DNA from: Linanthus parryae | Lineage: Eukaryota; Streptophyta; Magnoliopsida; Ericales; Polemoniaceae | Reading direction: 5' to 3' | Length of the DNA: 64,000 bases | Assembly (NCBI GenBank): GCA_023055425.1 | Contig: JALGPY010000004.1 | Coordinates: forward strand, 21,351,718-21,415,717 | Part shown: piece after piece, positions 1-11,731 of the stretch | How the letters are laid out: each line of letters begins with the position of its first letter | Numbering within the stretch: the stretch's first letter is position 1 | Notes under the pieces: model-generated | The model's input: the letters and a program-made list of their open reading frames with translations, nothing else | Told to the model about the DNA's origin: nothing | Databases searched by the model: none | Program-made: the position numbers and the translations under genes

Positions 1-179
1 AGGTTCCATCTTATTCGAGACATTATCGAAAGAGGAGACGTTCGGATATAAAAGATTCCTACATATGAGAATCTATCAGATCCACTTACATAGCCGCTTG
101 TACAGCGCAAGCATGAGGGGCACACTAGGAGAATTGGCATACGAGATCCACTAGATTGGATCTAGTGCAAGTGGGAGAC
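1..179 (+). pseudogene. 3' end of Angela-like copia pol (RNase H tail) and polypurine tract
   Basis: Frame 1 reads FHLIRDIIERGDVRI, then a stop, then a degraded segment resembling ENLADPLTKPL and a GIRD-like end. This is the usual C-terminal tail of Ty1/copia RNase H. At least three in-frame stops are present, so the copy is dead. The purine-rich stretch GTGGGAGAC directly before position 180 acts as the polypurine tract for the LTR that follows. The rest of the element lies to the left of the window. Confidence 0.8.
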
Positions 180-1548
180 TGTTGGAATGGGTTCCCTAGA
201 GGTAATCTAGTTTAGTATGCACAATAAAGGATATTTAATATAATGAAGTCCTTAGATTTACAATTGTGTTGTATATCTTAAATATCCCTAGTCCATTATA
301 AATATTAATGGGACAATCATCTATAGACTAGTATGGAGTTGGATTGATATGGAGATATCATGGGTATGCATTAGGAGTAATGGCATACTGGATTGACTCA
401 TCTCCAAGAAGACTACATACACGTTATGTAAAGTCACAAGTGCTTCTCGCGGTGGCAATGGTATTGTCATCCTTGGACTTGAAGTCACTAGATCATCTAG
501 TTGTGGAGTATTGTGTTTGGTAGCGTCAAACGCTACACCGTGACTGGGTAGTCATGAAGGCGCGTATCGGAAACAATAGGAAGCAAGCATAGATATCGTA
601 GTGATGTAGATAAAATTTATCCCTCCCCCATAACGGGAGCAAATATCCTAGGCCACTCGAGGGATAGTGCGTATCGAATGTCTGGCCAGACACAAATAAA
701 TCAATATAGGATATTGATGTTATTTACACGAATAAATCTATTCCCTGGATTGAGAAACTATGGATTAGATATACGAGTGTGAATTGTATTTCTCGTGTCC
801 AATCCGGATATTGAGACAAAGGGATGAGACAATACTTGCACAAGGTTTGTCAAGATGACTATTTCTATTAGTTGGTTAGTATGGATGCCTTGCTAGAGAC
901 CGCCCCATATTAGTAAATAGTTACTACCAACTAAGTAGAACATGTGGAGTCACACGCCATATGGATTGAACTAGACTTGGGAATTAAATAATATGATTAA
1001 TTAATTATAAGGATCAAATCACAACAACTTGCTAACTTAGTATGACTAATATGCAAGTTGGACTAATACGAACTTGAGTAGGATTAGGAGAGGGCCTTTA
1101 TGTAATAACAAGGAGTTGTTGGACTATATAAAGGATGATCCTAGCTTCCTTCCCTACAAACTAATGCTCATAACATAAGTTGATTAGGAGAGAAGGAAGG
1201 ATAGAGCAAGACAACAAGAGGGCCGAAACCCCCCTTTCCGTCCGCCCCTACCCGTCGCCCAAAAGAGGAGGCTGAACCCTCCACTTGTCTCCATTGCGTG
1301 ATTTTTTCACCCTCTTCCATTCTTCCTAGCTAGCATAAGGTGTTTGGAAGATCTAGATCTCAATCCTATATGTGGATCAACCGTAGAGACCTGACAATAT
1401 TCGTGTTTGAAGTCATCAAAGGAGACCGACAAGGTACATAACATGAATCCCTTACTATCATTATGAATTCTCTTTATGTGATCCTTGGAGGGTCTTGATC
1501 GGATAATTATTGTTTATTCCGCTGCGTGTCCATGATCAAAACCCTACA
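180..1548 (+). repeat. 3' LTR of an Angela-like Ty1/copia element
   Basis: The LTR begins TGTTGGAATGGGTTCCCTAG and ends CCCTACA, so it has TG...CA termini. It resembles the TGTTGGAAT...CCCTAGAGGCAAT start known from Angela/BARE elements. The same family recurs in reverse at 6996-8423, which independently defines both ends. It is 1369 bp long. The 5' LTR is outside the window, so the target duplication cannot be tested; the next bases are GGTTG. Confidence 0.85.
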
Positions 1549-2147
1549 GGTTGTCCATTACCATATATGGGACCTTGTTGCCAACAAATTTAGGCTTCAC
1601 ATTCTTTGGTTTACCAATTTTGTCAAGTTGCTTCATTTCATTCTAAATACTTTAAATTTCCTATCAAACTAGCTTCCCATTTAGTTGCTCAACTGGACAC
1701 TTACCTTACCTACAATCATGTATGTATTTGAACCTTGTACAAGTTTTTCCATGTTGACGGGAATACACCTTGATTCCCTCCTTCTCTTCCTATTTTAATC
1801 TCTTTTCCACCATTTTATTTGCTAACACATTTTCTGAAATCACAGGAATAATGGTGTAGATGGACGGTGGAGCTGGAGAGGATTCTAGAACTAGAGAAAA
1901 TGAAGTAGCAGGTAAAGGTGCTGGTGATTGATGAAGTTCGAGAATTTGAAGAAAAATTGTGATTTACCACGATTGGGTTGCTGAAAACAGAGCTTTCACT
2001 GCTTTGTTTTTCTTCTTCTCCATCTTCTCTTTCTTTCTCTTCTGCGTTTTTTTCATGTCCAGGTGGGTTTGTGTTTTAATATGTTGTGTGTATTGATGAA
2101 GTAGGGTGGTAAATGTTTTCATTAGACATTAGACATTGGAGGGAAAG
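1549..2147. other. Unclassified intergenic stretch between two retrotransposons
   Basis: No recognisable gene is present. On the minus strand, about 1549-1640 reads as an open stretch (MKQLDKIGKPKNVKPKFVGN...) that is cut by the Angela insertion and could be a decayed transposase or gene remnant. Around 2000-2045 there is a pyrimidine-rich tract. I cannot assign either. Confidence 0.4.
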
Positions 2148-2897
2148 TGCAACACCCCCCCCCCCCAAATCACACGGTCGGCCGAACCGCATGTTTGGAG
2201 AGATGTCTCGGCCCGAGGTGATGAGCCGCATTGGGAACGGAGCAAGATTTCCGGTTCACAGTTAGTACAACCATCAAATATCCAAATATAATTATTATAC
2301 ATTCAAAATAAACTAGTGACATTGTCCGGAAGAAATAAGTACATTAATTTACAAAATGAAAAATGTTAGGCGGAGTCTAAGTCACCTAGAGCGGGAGCGG
2401 GAACGCGAGAGCGGAAAATTTGAAAAAGTCTAATTTTGGGGGCGCAATGAGAGCGCCTATATAAAAATATATTTAATATATATTTAGGATTTTATGTATG
2501 AACTTGGAAAAAATGAACTTTTTTGTGTGTAAATGCATGTGAGAATTTGAATCTGCTGACATTTGTAGTATAAGTGTAGTTGCAAACATAAATGGGAGAG
2601 ACTCCCGCATCATCGGTGTGGGGATGGAACATTATCACGATATAAAATAGTTACAATGTTTCAGTCAAGGTATTTTCCCACATCTTTCTTCATTTTTTAC
2701 TTTGAACAACATAGTCTATTCAATGTTAAGTTTCAGATTCTGAAATGATAAGTAAAATAATGCAAAATCATCAGACAATTCATTTGTTGAAGTATTACAT
2801 TTGTTGTAATTTTGCTATCAGAAACGTAAAAATCATACAATTGTTTAATTGTAAAGATGAATGGAAAAGTCCCATATCGTAGGTGTGGAGTAGAAAA

Positions 2898-2950
2898 GTC
2901 CCACATCGTAGGTGTGGGGTGAAATAGTGTCAAGTGTTTGATATAAAAGA
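2898..2950 (+). promoter_or_regulatory. snRNA-type promoter motifs (USE plus TATA), first set
   Basis: GTCCCACATCG at 2898-2908 matches the plant snRNA upstream sequence element RTCCCACATCG. A TATATAAAAG-like box starts at about 2941. The gap of about 32 bp is close to the Pol II-type snRNA spacing known in plants. A degenerate copy, GTCCCATATCG, lies just upstream at 2869-2879. No known snRNA sequence follows. Confidence 0.5.
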
Positions 2951-2993
2951 GTTACAAGTACAGCATTATACTTATGCTAGAAAAAAGATTTGT

Positions 2994-3047
2994 GTCCCAC
3001 ATCGTCCTTTTCCATAAGCAATTCCATGAACCTTGGTTATAAAAAGG
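2994..3047 (+). promoter_or_regulatory. snRNA-type promoter motifs (USE plus TATA), second set
   Basis: GTCCCACATCG lies at 2994-3004 and TTATAAAAAGG at about 3038, a gap of 33 bp. This is the Pol II snRNA promoter layout. A transcript would start near 3065-3075. The sequence there does not resemble U1, U2, U4 or U5 5' ends that I recognise. Confidence 0.5.
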
Positions 3048-3986
3048 CTTGGGGCTTCTACAGTTTTCATTTAACGTTTTGGGCCTGCTGGAAAAGTGGG
3101 CATGCGGTCATTAAGTCAGTTGGTGTTCTATGCTATTTGCAGTGGAGCCCCTGATTTAATAGTAATTATACAAGCGTGTTCTGGTTATGGAAAGAGCACG
3201 CTCTGCTCCATCATGGAGCGCGGATTTTGTGCGTTTTAGTCCTTAAAGCGCCAAAGCGTGTTTCCGGAGCGGGAACGACGACCCACCTCCACGTTTTAGG
3301 TGATCTAGGGCGGAGTACTAAACAACTGAATACCCTAGCCAGCGGCGACGTGATTGTCTCCCACCTTACTCGTAACCTACGGGTTTTGAATTAGCACAAG
3401 CCGACCGTAGAAAAACATTTAATTAGTAAAAACTGAGTAAATTCATATTGCAATATGTAAAACGAGTTTTGGCACAAAAGCATGTATATGAATCAAATGA
3501 TATTTAACGGGAATCCAGTTGAGCTGTCAAATATTAATGGATTCCTTTCTTATCCTTTAGTTTAGCTGGCATAGTGTTGTCCCGCGGGTGTCAAATGCCC
3601 CAGATATGTTACGATGCAATATAAACTACCATAGGGTGCCTCTTGGGATATCTAAGATCCCAATTCACCCGAGCGTTGTTGGATGCTCATACGTCAATCG
3701 CCGCTCATAAACACGACTTTAACCCGCACAGGTATAAGTACTCCATAGTTTTATAATAAAAAGGGAGATCACTTACTGGCGCTCCCGGCCGTAGCCATAA
3801 ATATAAAGGAGGATCGCTTACGGACGCCTCCGGTCGGAGCCATAACAAAAGGGGGATCTCTTAATGGCGCCCCCAGCCGTAGCCGTAATTTCCGCATCCT
3901 CTGTGCATTGCCCAAGTTATATTATAATGCATTTATTCATTTGCGTTTCACAGTAACATGTTCCCATCATCACTTTGATTTTCAGT

Positions 3987-4770
3987 AACAAAATAGGGAA
4001 GTTTGTTATGAGAAGATTATGAAGATCTCCATTTCAAATGCTCTATAAAAGAGGAAAAGCTAAAGCTATGCAACGGTAAAATTAGCAGAGACACTGAAAA
4101 ACATTCAAGGATTGACAAGAAACAAATAAGCAGATTCATTTCTCTCAGTCCAAGTATCTGAAGAACACTGCATACTCACTACAGATTCAGTTCTAGTGTT
4201 CTTCTCTTCTGAAATTCATTTGTATATCATTTTGACAATACTTATAGTTCTTATTCTCAAGGATTGTTCAAGGTGAACAATAGAGAATTCTTAGTTAATC
4301 ATATAGCTAGAGCAGGTACTATATAGATTAGTGAGAACCACAAGCTGTAACAGAGTAAGGCGTCTCTCTGTGCTTGAGATCTAGGGCTTAATTGTGGATT
4401 AATAAGAATTTTGTTGAAAATCCTACAAGGAGAAGATCCATGAGGTAGAGACGTAGGTCCAAGTGGTGCACTCTATATACCTTGTGTCTCTTACATTTAC
4501 TTTGCAGTTCCATACTTAGTTATTTTGCAGCATTCAAAACAGTTTCATTTCAAGGGTTTGAAACTCATTTCAAGGCCTTGAAATAGACTTATCTCTTTGT
4601 ACTTCAAATGTATTCATTCCAAGTGCCATTTCAAGGCCTTGAATCATTCTTTACTCAGTCTTTTGAAACCACTCTTCTTGCAAGTTTAGCAAAAGTTGGC
4701 ATACTCTATTCAACCCCCCCCCCCCTTCAGAATATTGATCTTGCATTTCTACCTATTGTACACCCCTTCA
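3987..4770 (+). repeat. Truncated 5' LTR of the SIRE-like element
   Basis: This matches 41160-41961 of the 3' LTR and ends CACCCCTTCA directly before the PBS. About the first 350 bp of the LTR are missing. Paired palindromes lie at 4548 and 4568. Confidence 0.85.
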
Positions 4771-4772
4771 AT

Positions 4773-4784
4773 TGGTATCAGAGC
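4773..4784 (+). other. Primer binding site, SIRE-like element
   Basis: TGGTATCAGAGC, complementary to the 3' end of initiator methionine tRNA, lies two bases after the LTR end. Confidence 0.9.
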
Positions 4785-4819
4785 ATGTATCACTGCATAG
4801 ATTTAACCATCTTGTGATT

Positions 4820-6336
4820 ATGAGTACTGTAGGTGATGGTGGTTTCTCTCATGTAAGAGGTGCTAACAGGCCTCCTCTCTTCTGTGGAGATAATTTCGTT
4901 CACTGGAAAGATTTGATGAAAAATTTTATCATTGATCAAGATATGGAACTCTGGACTATCATTTAGAATGGTCCTCAAACTTTCTACACAGAGAAAGATG
5001 TGATTGAACTCCCAAATCTGAAGACACTCTCTCCTCTTTTGAGTTAGAAAAATTTTCAAAAAATTATAAAGCTATGAATCTCTTATATTTTGCTTTGAGT
5101 GCAGATGAGTTTAACAGGATATCAGGTTGCAAGACTGCCAAGGAGATCTGGGATAAGCTTGTGGTCACCTTTGAAGGAACCATCCAAGTCAAGAAAACCA
5201 AGATCAACATTTATATCAGGCAATATGAGCTATTTAAGATGAATGAAGATGATTCAATCAGAGACATGTTCAAAAGATTCATTAACATTGTCAACAATCT
5301 TGATTCATTGGGAAAACACATTTCTAGTGAAGAAAAGGTTAGGATGATTCTGAGAAGTCTTCCAAAGGAAAAATGTAAACCAAAGACTACTGCTACTGAG
5401 GAAGCTCAAGATCTCTCATTACTTCAACATGATGACCTACAGGGAAAACTCCTTACGCATGAAATATCCATGAATGAAGTTGATGGAGAATTACCATAAG
5501 GTGTCAAGAACCTAGCCCTCAAGGAAAAAGATATTGAGACATCTCAAAGCCTTGAAACTGAAGATGATGATGAAGTTCCATATGCTTTGATTTCCAAAGC
5601 CTTTACCAGAATTATTAAAATGAATAAGAACTTTGGTAACAAGGACTTCAGCAGAGACAGACACAGATCCTCTAGTAGCAAAGACTGCAAAGGTAAATCT
5701 TCTTCACATGGTAATAAGCCTAAAGTTATGAATTACTTTAAGTGTGGTGATGCAGAACACTTGATCAGAGACTGTCCACACAAAAAGAGCAAGAAATTTC
5801 AAAAGAAAGATCATGATAGAAGAAAGAAAGCTATGATAGCTTCCTGGAGTGATTCAGAAACCTCAAGTGACTCTGAATCTAAGGAAGAACATGCCAACCT
5901 ATGCTTTATGGCCAAGCATGATGAAAATTCCGAAAAGAACATTGAGGTAATGGTAAACTGCTTGATTTCAAAACCATTAAGAGCCCTCTCTGACTATATT
6001 AGAACAATGCTTTTAAATGAAGAGGACTATCTGAAAGAAATTAGAGTTTTGAAAGAAAAAGTTCATGAGCAAGCAAAAGAAAACTTGCATCTTGTTTGCC
6101 TGAATCAGAATCTTGATTTCTCTCAGAAGAATACTGACAGTGATTTCAAGACCTTGAAAACCAGTTTCAAAGCCTTGAAAACACAAGTCAAGGAAGTAGT
6201 CACTGAGAACTCTCTTCTGAGTGACAGTATTGTTAATTTAATACATCAAGTTGATGAATTGGATAAACAAAAGACTACTCTGACTGAGAAACTTCAAGAA
6301 TCTGAGTCAGTCAAAACAAAACTTTCAGGCTCATAA
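4820..6336 (+). pseudogene. SIRE-like gag, broken
   Basis: Likely start is ATGAGTACTG at 4820. The frame shows FVHWKDLMKNFI, then AKEIWDKLVVTFEGT and RMILRSLPKE, typical of the copia UBN2-type gag. A CCHC knuckle follows at about 5728-5772, but its first cysteine is a tyrosine (YFKCGDAEHLIRDC), which should weaken zinc binding. A serine/aspartate-rich linker and a coiled-coil-like tail end near 6333. The copy has a TAG at 4964, a frameshift before 5074 and a TAA at 5497. Confidence 0.8.
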
Positions 6337-6681
6337 CACAAATTGAACTTGATTCTTGGAGGTAGCTTGAAGTCTATTCACAAAACTGGTATTGGATACA
6401 ATCCAAATTTCCCAAGAAGAACAATACCTGATTTGTGAAGGCTGAAAGTAGAACATCTCCTAAGTGACATTACTGCAATAAGATTGGTCATGTTAAGATG
6501 ACTTGTCCTTTTAGAAGAACAGACCCTCACATAATGAGGAATACTTTTCCATTTCAACTCAAAGGACAAGTTAGACAGATTTGGGTTCCTAAAAGGGTTA
6601 GACCACCCAACATGGTTGACCCTGAATATGAATCTAAAATCCACACTTGGTCTAACAGCTGGGTAAGGCAGTGAATGGTGT

Positions 6682-9600
6682 TTGCAGGTTGTCACTAAGA
6701 TCAAAGAACAGAAATGGACTATGGACAGTGGTTGGTCAAGACACATGAGTGGAAAGAGATCTCTATTTTCAGAACTCAAAAATCAATCTGAAGGATCGAT
6801 TAACGTTGGTGACAAAGGAAAATGCAGCATTCTTGGTATTGGTAAAGTTGGTACAGATTCTGAAAATTCCATTTCTGATGTATATCTAGTTGATGGTTTG
6901 AAATTTAACTTGCTTAGTGTATCTCAGCTTTGTGATAATGGCAACAAGGTTATCTTTGACAAAGAGAAATGTGTGGTGCAAAATGAGAAATTTGGTGTAG
7001 GGTTTTGATTCATGGATGCGCAACGGAAACAATAATTAACCATGCAAAACCCTCCAAGGTTCACAAGTCAAGAGGCATAACGATGGTAAAGGAAGAAATC
7101 AATAAAACACCTTAGGGTTCTCCTTTGATGACTTCAAACGCGAATTGTGTCACGTTCTCTATGGTTGATCCACGCCTAGAGTTGATTCCTAGATCTCCCA
7201 CTCCTTGGTGCTAGCCCGGAAAGAGGAAGAGGAAGAAAAATCACGCAAAACGAGACGAACAAGGAGGTGTTCGACCTCCTTGTGGCCGACGGGGACGGGC
7301 GGCGGGCTAGGGGCGGCGAGCTCCTAGCTTGCTTGCTCTCTTCTCTCCTTTTGTTCTCTCCCACTCTAGTTATGATCAATAATGAGCATAAGTTATGGCA
7401 AGGAAGTAAGGAAGGAAGGTCCTTTATATGGTCCAAAAACTCCTTGCCAACTACCTAAAGGACTTATTCTAGTCCTACTGGAATTCAATTTAGTCCCTTC
7501 CTTGCAAATTAGTCCCTACTAAGTTTGCAAGGTTTTGCAAAGTGATCCTTCTAATTAATTAATCCAATTAATTAATTCCCAAATCTAGTTCAACTCTATA
7601 TAGCGTGTGACCCCATAGGTTCTATCTAGTTGGTAGCAACTATTTGCTAATATGGAGCGGTTTCTAGCAAAACATCCATTCTAGCCAACTAATAGAATAG
7701 TCATCTTGACAACCTTTGTACAAGTAATTGTCTCATCCCTTTGTCTCTATATCCGAATTGGACACAAGACATACAAGTCACACTCGTATGTCCAATCCAT
7801 AGTTTCTCGATCCATGGGAATAGCCTTATTCGTGCAAATAACATCAATATCCCATATTGATTTATTTGAGTCTGGCCAGACATTCTATAAGCACTATCCC
7901 TCGAGTGGCCTAGGATATTTGCTCCCGTTATGTGGGAGGGACAAATTCTATCTACGTCCACTACGATCTCTAAGCTTGCTTCTTATTGTATCCAGTACAC
8001 GCCTTTATAACTACCCAGTTACGGTGTAGCGTTTAACGCTACCAAAATCACAATAATCCACAACTAGAATGTCTAGTGACTTCAAGTCTAAGGATGACAA
8101 TACCATTGCACCGCGAGAAGCGCTTGTGACTCAACATGACGTGTATGTAGCCTTCTCGGAGATGGGTCAATCCAGTGCGTCATTACCCTTAATGCACACC
8201 TATGTGTTGGATCGTGATATCTCCATATCAATCCAACCCCATACTAGTCTATAGATGATTGTCCCATTAATCATTATACTTGACTAGGGATAGTTAAGAT
8301 AAACAATACAATTGTAAATCTAAGGACTTCATTATATTAAATATCCAATAAATAATAAATGAATTTCTAGCCACAAACAAATTCATACTAAACTAGATTG
8401 CCTCTAGGGAATCTATTCCAACATTTGGCAGTTGCATACTCATTGCCTCTAGGTCAAACAATGTCTATACTTTACAAACTAACAAAGTTGCTGGAGAAAA
8501 CTTGAAGTGTCTCAAGGCCTTGAAAGAAGATGCAAAGCTTTGGCACAAAAAGTTGGGACACATTAGCTTGCATACCTTGAACAAGCTGGTTTCCAAGAAC
8601 TTAGTAAGAGGTATACCCTCTATCAAGTTCAGAGATGAAGAAGTATGCAACGCATGTGCACAAGTCAAGCAAACTAGAAGCTCATTCAAACAAAAGAACT
8701 TTGTAAGTACTACTAGACCTATTGAATTACTGCATATGGATCTCTGTGGTCCTATGAGAACTCCAAATCCAAAGGGTAAGAAGTACATTCTTGTTATTGT
8801 ATATGATTTCTCTAGATATACTTGGGTTATGTTTCTTAGAGAAAAGTCTGAAGCTCTCACTGAATTTTCAAAGCTTTGTAGAGAACTTCAAACCTTGAAA
8901 AACCTACCTATTGCTTCAATCAGAATTGATCATGGTAGAGAGTTTGATCAACTTGAGTTTGATATATTCTGTTCTAAGCATGGTATCTCTCACAAATTTT
9001 CTGCTCCTAGAACTCCTCAACCGAATGGAGTTGTTGAAAGAAAGAACAGGACTCTTGAAGACATGTCAAGAACAATGCTTCAGGAAAACAAGTTTTCAAA
9101 GCATTATTGGGAAGAAATTGTGAATACAGCAAACTATATTCTTACAAGGTGCCTGATCAGACCTATTCTGAAGAAGACTCCTCATGAGTTGTTCAAAGGA
9201 AGAAAGCCAAACATTTCTTACTTCAAACCTTTTGGTTGTACCTGCTTTGTCCACAATAATAGTAAGAATAATCTTGGTAAGTTTGATGAAAGAAGTGATG
9301 AAGGTATTTTTATTGGATATTCACAGAGAAGCAAAGCCTCAAGAGTTTACAATAAGAGAACCAAGCTTGTTGAAGAAAGTATTCATGTTATATTTTATGA
9401 AAGCTGTGATGGTTCTTTGAGTGATGGTTTTGCATATCTTAATCTGAACAAGCATGATTCAGATACTTAAGAAGAATCCTCAAAAGATTCCAAGGAAACA
9501 TTTTAGGAACAAATAAGGAATTTTCAAGGCCTTGAAAATAAGGTTCAAAGCCTTGAAACAGAATTTCTAGAGAAAACAGCAGAACAAGCCACTACTTCAA

Positions 9601-11307
9601 GTTCTCAAAGACTTGAAAAACAAAATGGAGATCCTGAACCTTGCACACCAAGGAAGAGATTTAAATATCTCACATCTCATCATGCTGATAACATTATTTC
9701 AGATCCAACCACTGGTACACAAACCAGATCACAGTTGAATAATCTGTGTGATTTTAATGCTTTTATCTCTCTTGTAGAACTTAAAAGTGAAGGAAGCATT
9801 ACAAGAAGCAGACAAGATTATAGCAATGCAAAGTAAACTCAATGAGTTTGAAAGGAACAAGGTCCGGAATCTAGTTCCTCCACCAAGAAATCAGTCTGCC
9901 ATTGGTACCAGATGGGTATTCAGAAACAAGTTAGATGAGAATGAAAAGGTAATAAAGAACAAAGCTAGATTGGTAGCTCAAGGCTACAATCAAGAAGAAG
10001 GTATTGACTATGAAGAAACTTTTGCTCATGTTTCCAGGTTAGAAGCAATTAGAATTCTACTTGCATTTGCATCTCACAAGAACATGAAACTCTTTCAAAT
10101 GGATGTGAAGTGTACATTTTTAAATGGCTATTTTCAATAAGAAGTTTATGTTGCTCAACCTCCAGGTTTTAAAAATGACAAGTTTCCAGATCATGTTTAC
10201 AAACTTGAAAAGGCTCTTTATGGTTTGAAACAAGCTCCAAGGGCTTGGTATGAAAGATTGTCAAAGTTTCTACTTGAAAATCATTTCAAAAGAGGATTAG
10301 TTGATAAGACCCTTTTCATAAAGACTCATGAGAGAGACATGCTTATAGTTCCAATTTATGTTGATGATATTCTGTTTGGTGCTACTAATTATCTTCTTTG
10401 CAAGGAATTCTCAAGTCTCATGAGCAGGGAATTTGAAAGCGTGATGGGAGAATTGAACTTCTTTCTTGAACTTCAAATTCATCAGGTGAATAAAGGCATA
10501 TTCCTACATCAAAGCAAGTATACAAGAGACTTTCTAAGCAAGTATAATATGTCTCAGTCCAAAGAGATTAAGACCCCCATGAGTTCTACACTGTCTTTAG
10601 ACAAAGATGAATCTGGTAAGAGTGAGAATGTGAAAGAGTATAGAGGTATGATTGGATCATTACTCTACCTCACAGCTATTAGACCAGATATCATGTTCAG
10701 TGTTTGCATGTGTGCTAGATTTCAAGCTGATCCTAAAGAATCACACTTGATTGTAGTTAAGAGAATATTTAGGTATCTCAATGGTACCAAAGACTTAGGG
10801 TTTCAGTATCCTAAGCAATCTAACTTCACTTTGTGTGGCTATTCAGATGCTTACTTTGCAGGATATAAAGTTGATAGAAAGAGTACATCAGGATGCGGTC
10901 AATTTCTTGGATCATCTTTAATCAGCTGGCATTCAAAGAAGCAAAACTCAGTTGCACTATCAACAACATAAGTTGAATACATAGCAGCTAGAGCTTGCTG
11001 TTCACAAGTGTTATGGATAGCACAACAAATGAGTGACCTTGGATTTGATTTCATATATATACCTATCAAGTGTGACAACACAAGTGCAATATCAATTACA
11101 AAGAATCCAGTTCAGCATTCAAGAAAAAAGTATATTGATGTTAGACATCACTTCATCAGAGATCATGCTGAAAAATGTGATATTATTCTTGAATTTGTCT
11201 CTACTAACATTCAGTTTGCAGATATCTTCTCTAAACCATTTCCAGATGAAAGATTCTCAGCCTTAAGATTGGAATTGGGCATGCTAAATAAAGAAGCATT
11301 GGTTTAG
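6682..11307 (+). pseudogene. SIRE-like pol (PR-INT-RT-RH), broken
   Basis: Protease is visible at about 6715 (WTMDSGWSRHMSG, catalytic DSG). The solo LTR 6996-8423 splits the next segment. The GAG-preintegrase (LWHKKLGHIS) and integrase core (HMDLCGPM, IRIDHGREF, NGVVERKNRT) lie in 8500-9470. RT is at about 9880-10450 with [12 protein letters not shown] and the catalytic YVDDI at about 10360. RNase H runs to 11307. In-frame stops include 9468, 10138 and 10969, and there is a frameshift between INT and RT, so no full polyprotein can be made. Confidence 0.9.
6996..8423 (-). mobile_element. Solo LTR of the Angela-like family
   Basis: On the minus strand it runs TGTTGGAATAGATTCCCTAG to CCCTACA, 1428 bp, the same family as 180-1548. 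TTTGG flanks both sides (6991-6995 and 8424-8428), a perfect 5-bp target duplication. No internal region is left, so the element was reduced to one LTR by LTR-LTR recombination. Confidence 0.95.
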
Positions 11308-11731
11308 GGGGAGAATCGGGTAAGTATTATGTGTTTCAAAGGTTTGAACTGATTTTCAAAGCCTTGAAAATCTTTTCAAAGCTTTGAGTATATGTGCTAT
11401 ACTCCATACATCTTTTCAAGGCCTTGAAAAATAAGACTGCATGTTAGTTAGTCAATAATTTGGATCTTTCAATGTTGGGTGTTATCTTTGTAGATAATTT
11501 CTCAATGTTTTCCCTCATTTTTAAAAATATTATTTTTAGCCAAAAATAGTATTATATTATTTATTTCCAACGGCACACACAAAATTTAAATCATTTTGAT
11601 TCAGCAGATCTTCAAAGATCAGGAAGAATATTTAGTTTCCTTTTCAAACTGAAACTCTCTTCTATTTATCTTCTTCTTTCTATCTCTCCTTCGTATCTAT
11701 CCTACCCCTCTATTCTTCTCCCTAAACCCTA
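11308..11731 (+). other. SIRE-like spacer between pol and 3' ORF, with phased palindromes
   Basis: Directly after the pol stop comes AGGGGGAGAA, like an internal polypurine tract. Palindrome copies start at 11334, 11354, 11374 and 11414, all on a 20-bp grid. The rest is AT-rich and then pyrimidine-rich leader-like sequence with no gene. Confidence 0.65.

Larger units (their letters stand above)
2376..3308. mobile_element. Mutator-like TIR element inserted in the left LTR
   Basis: The right LTR is continuous at the corresponding point (42265-42275), so these 933 bp are an insertion. The ends are inverted and similar: TCTAAGTCACCTAGAG at the left and, reversed, CTAGATCACCTAAAAC at the right. 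GGCGGAG flanks both sides (2369-2375 and 3309-3315) and the match may extend to 8-9 bp with one mismatch. A 7-9 bp duplication suggests Mutator or hAT type. No transposase is present. It contains several snRNA-like promoter motifs. Confidence 0.6.
2148..3986 (-). repeat. Left (3') LTR remnant of the old Tekay-like element
   Basis: This aligns by eye with 42049-42980, sharing the AAATCACACGG...GGCCGAACCGCATG start and the GCGCCCCCGGCCG-type blocks. It is split by a 933-bp Mutator-like insertion. It stops at about 3986 in mid-LTR (TTTGATTTTCAG), exactly where truncated SIRE LTR sequence begins, so a deletion removed the rest of this LTR. A poly-C run of about 13-14 bases lies at about 2154-2167. 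Confidence 0.75.

Noticed and set aside
7176..8254. Several short open frames
   Set aside because: They lie within the solo Angela-like LTR and have no coding signature.
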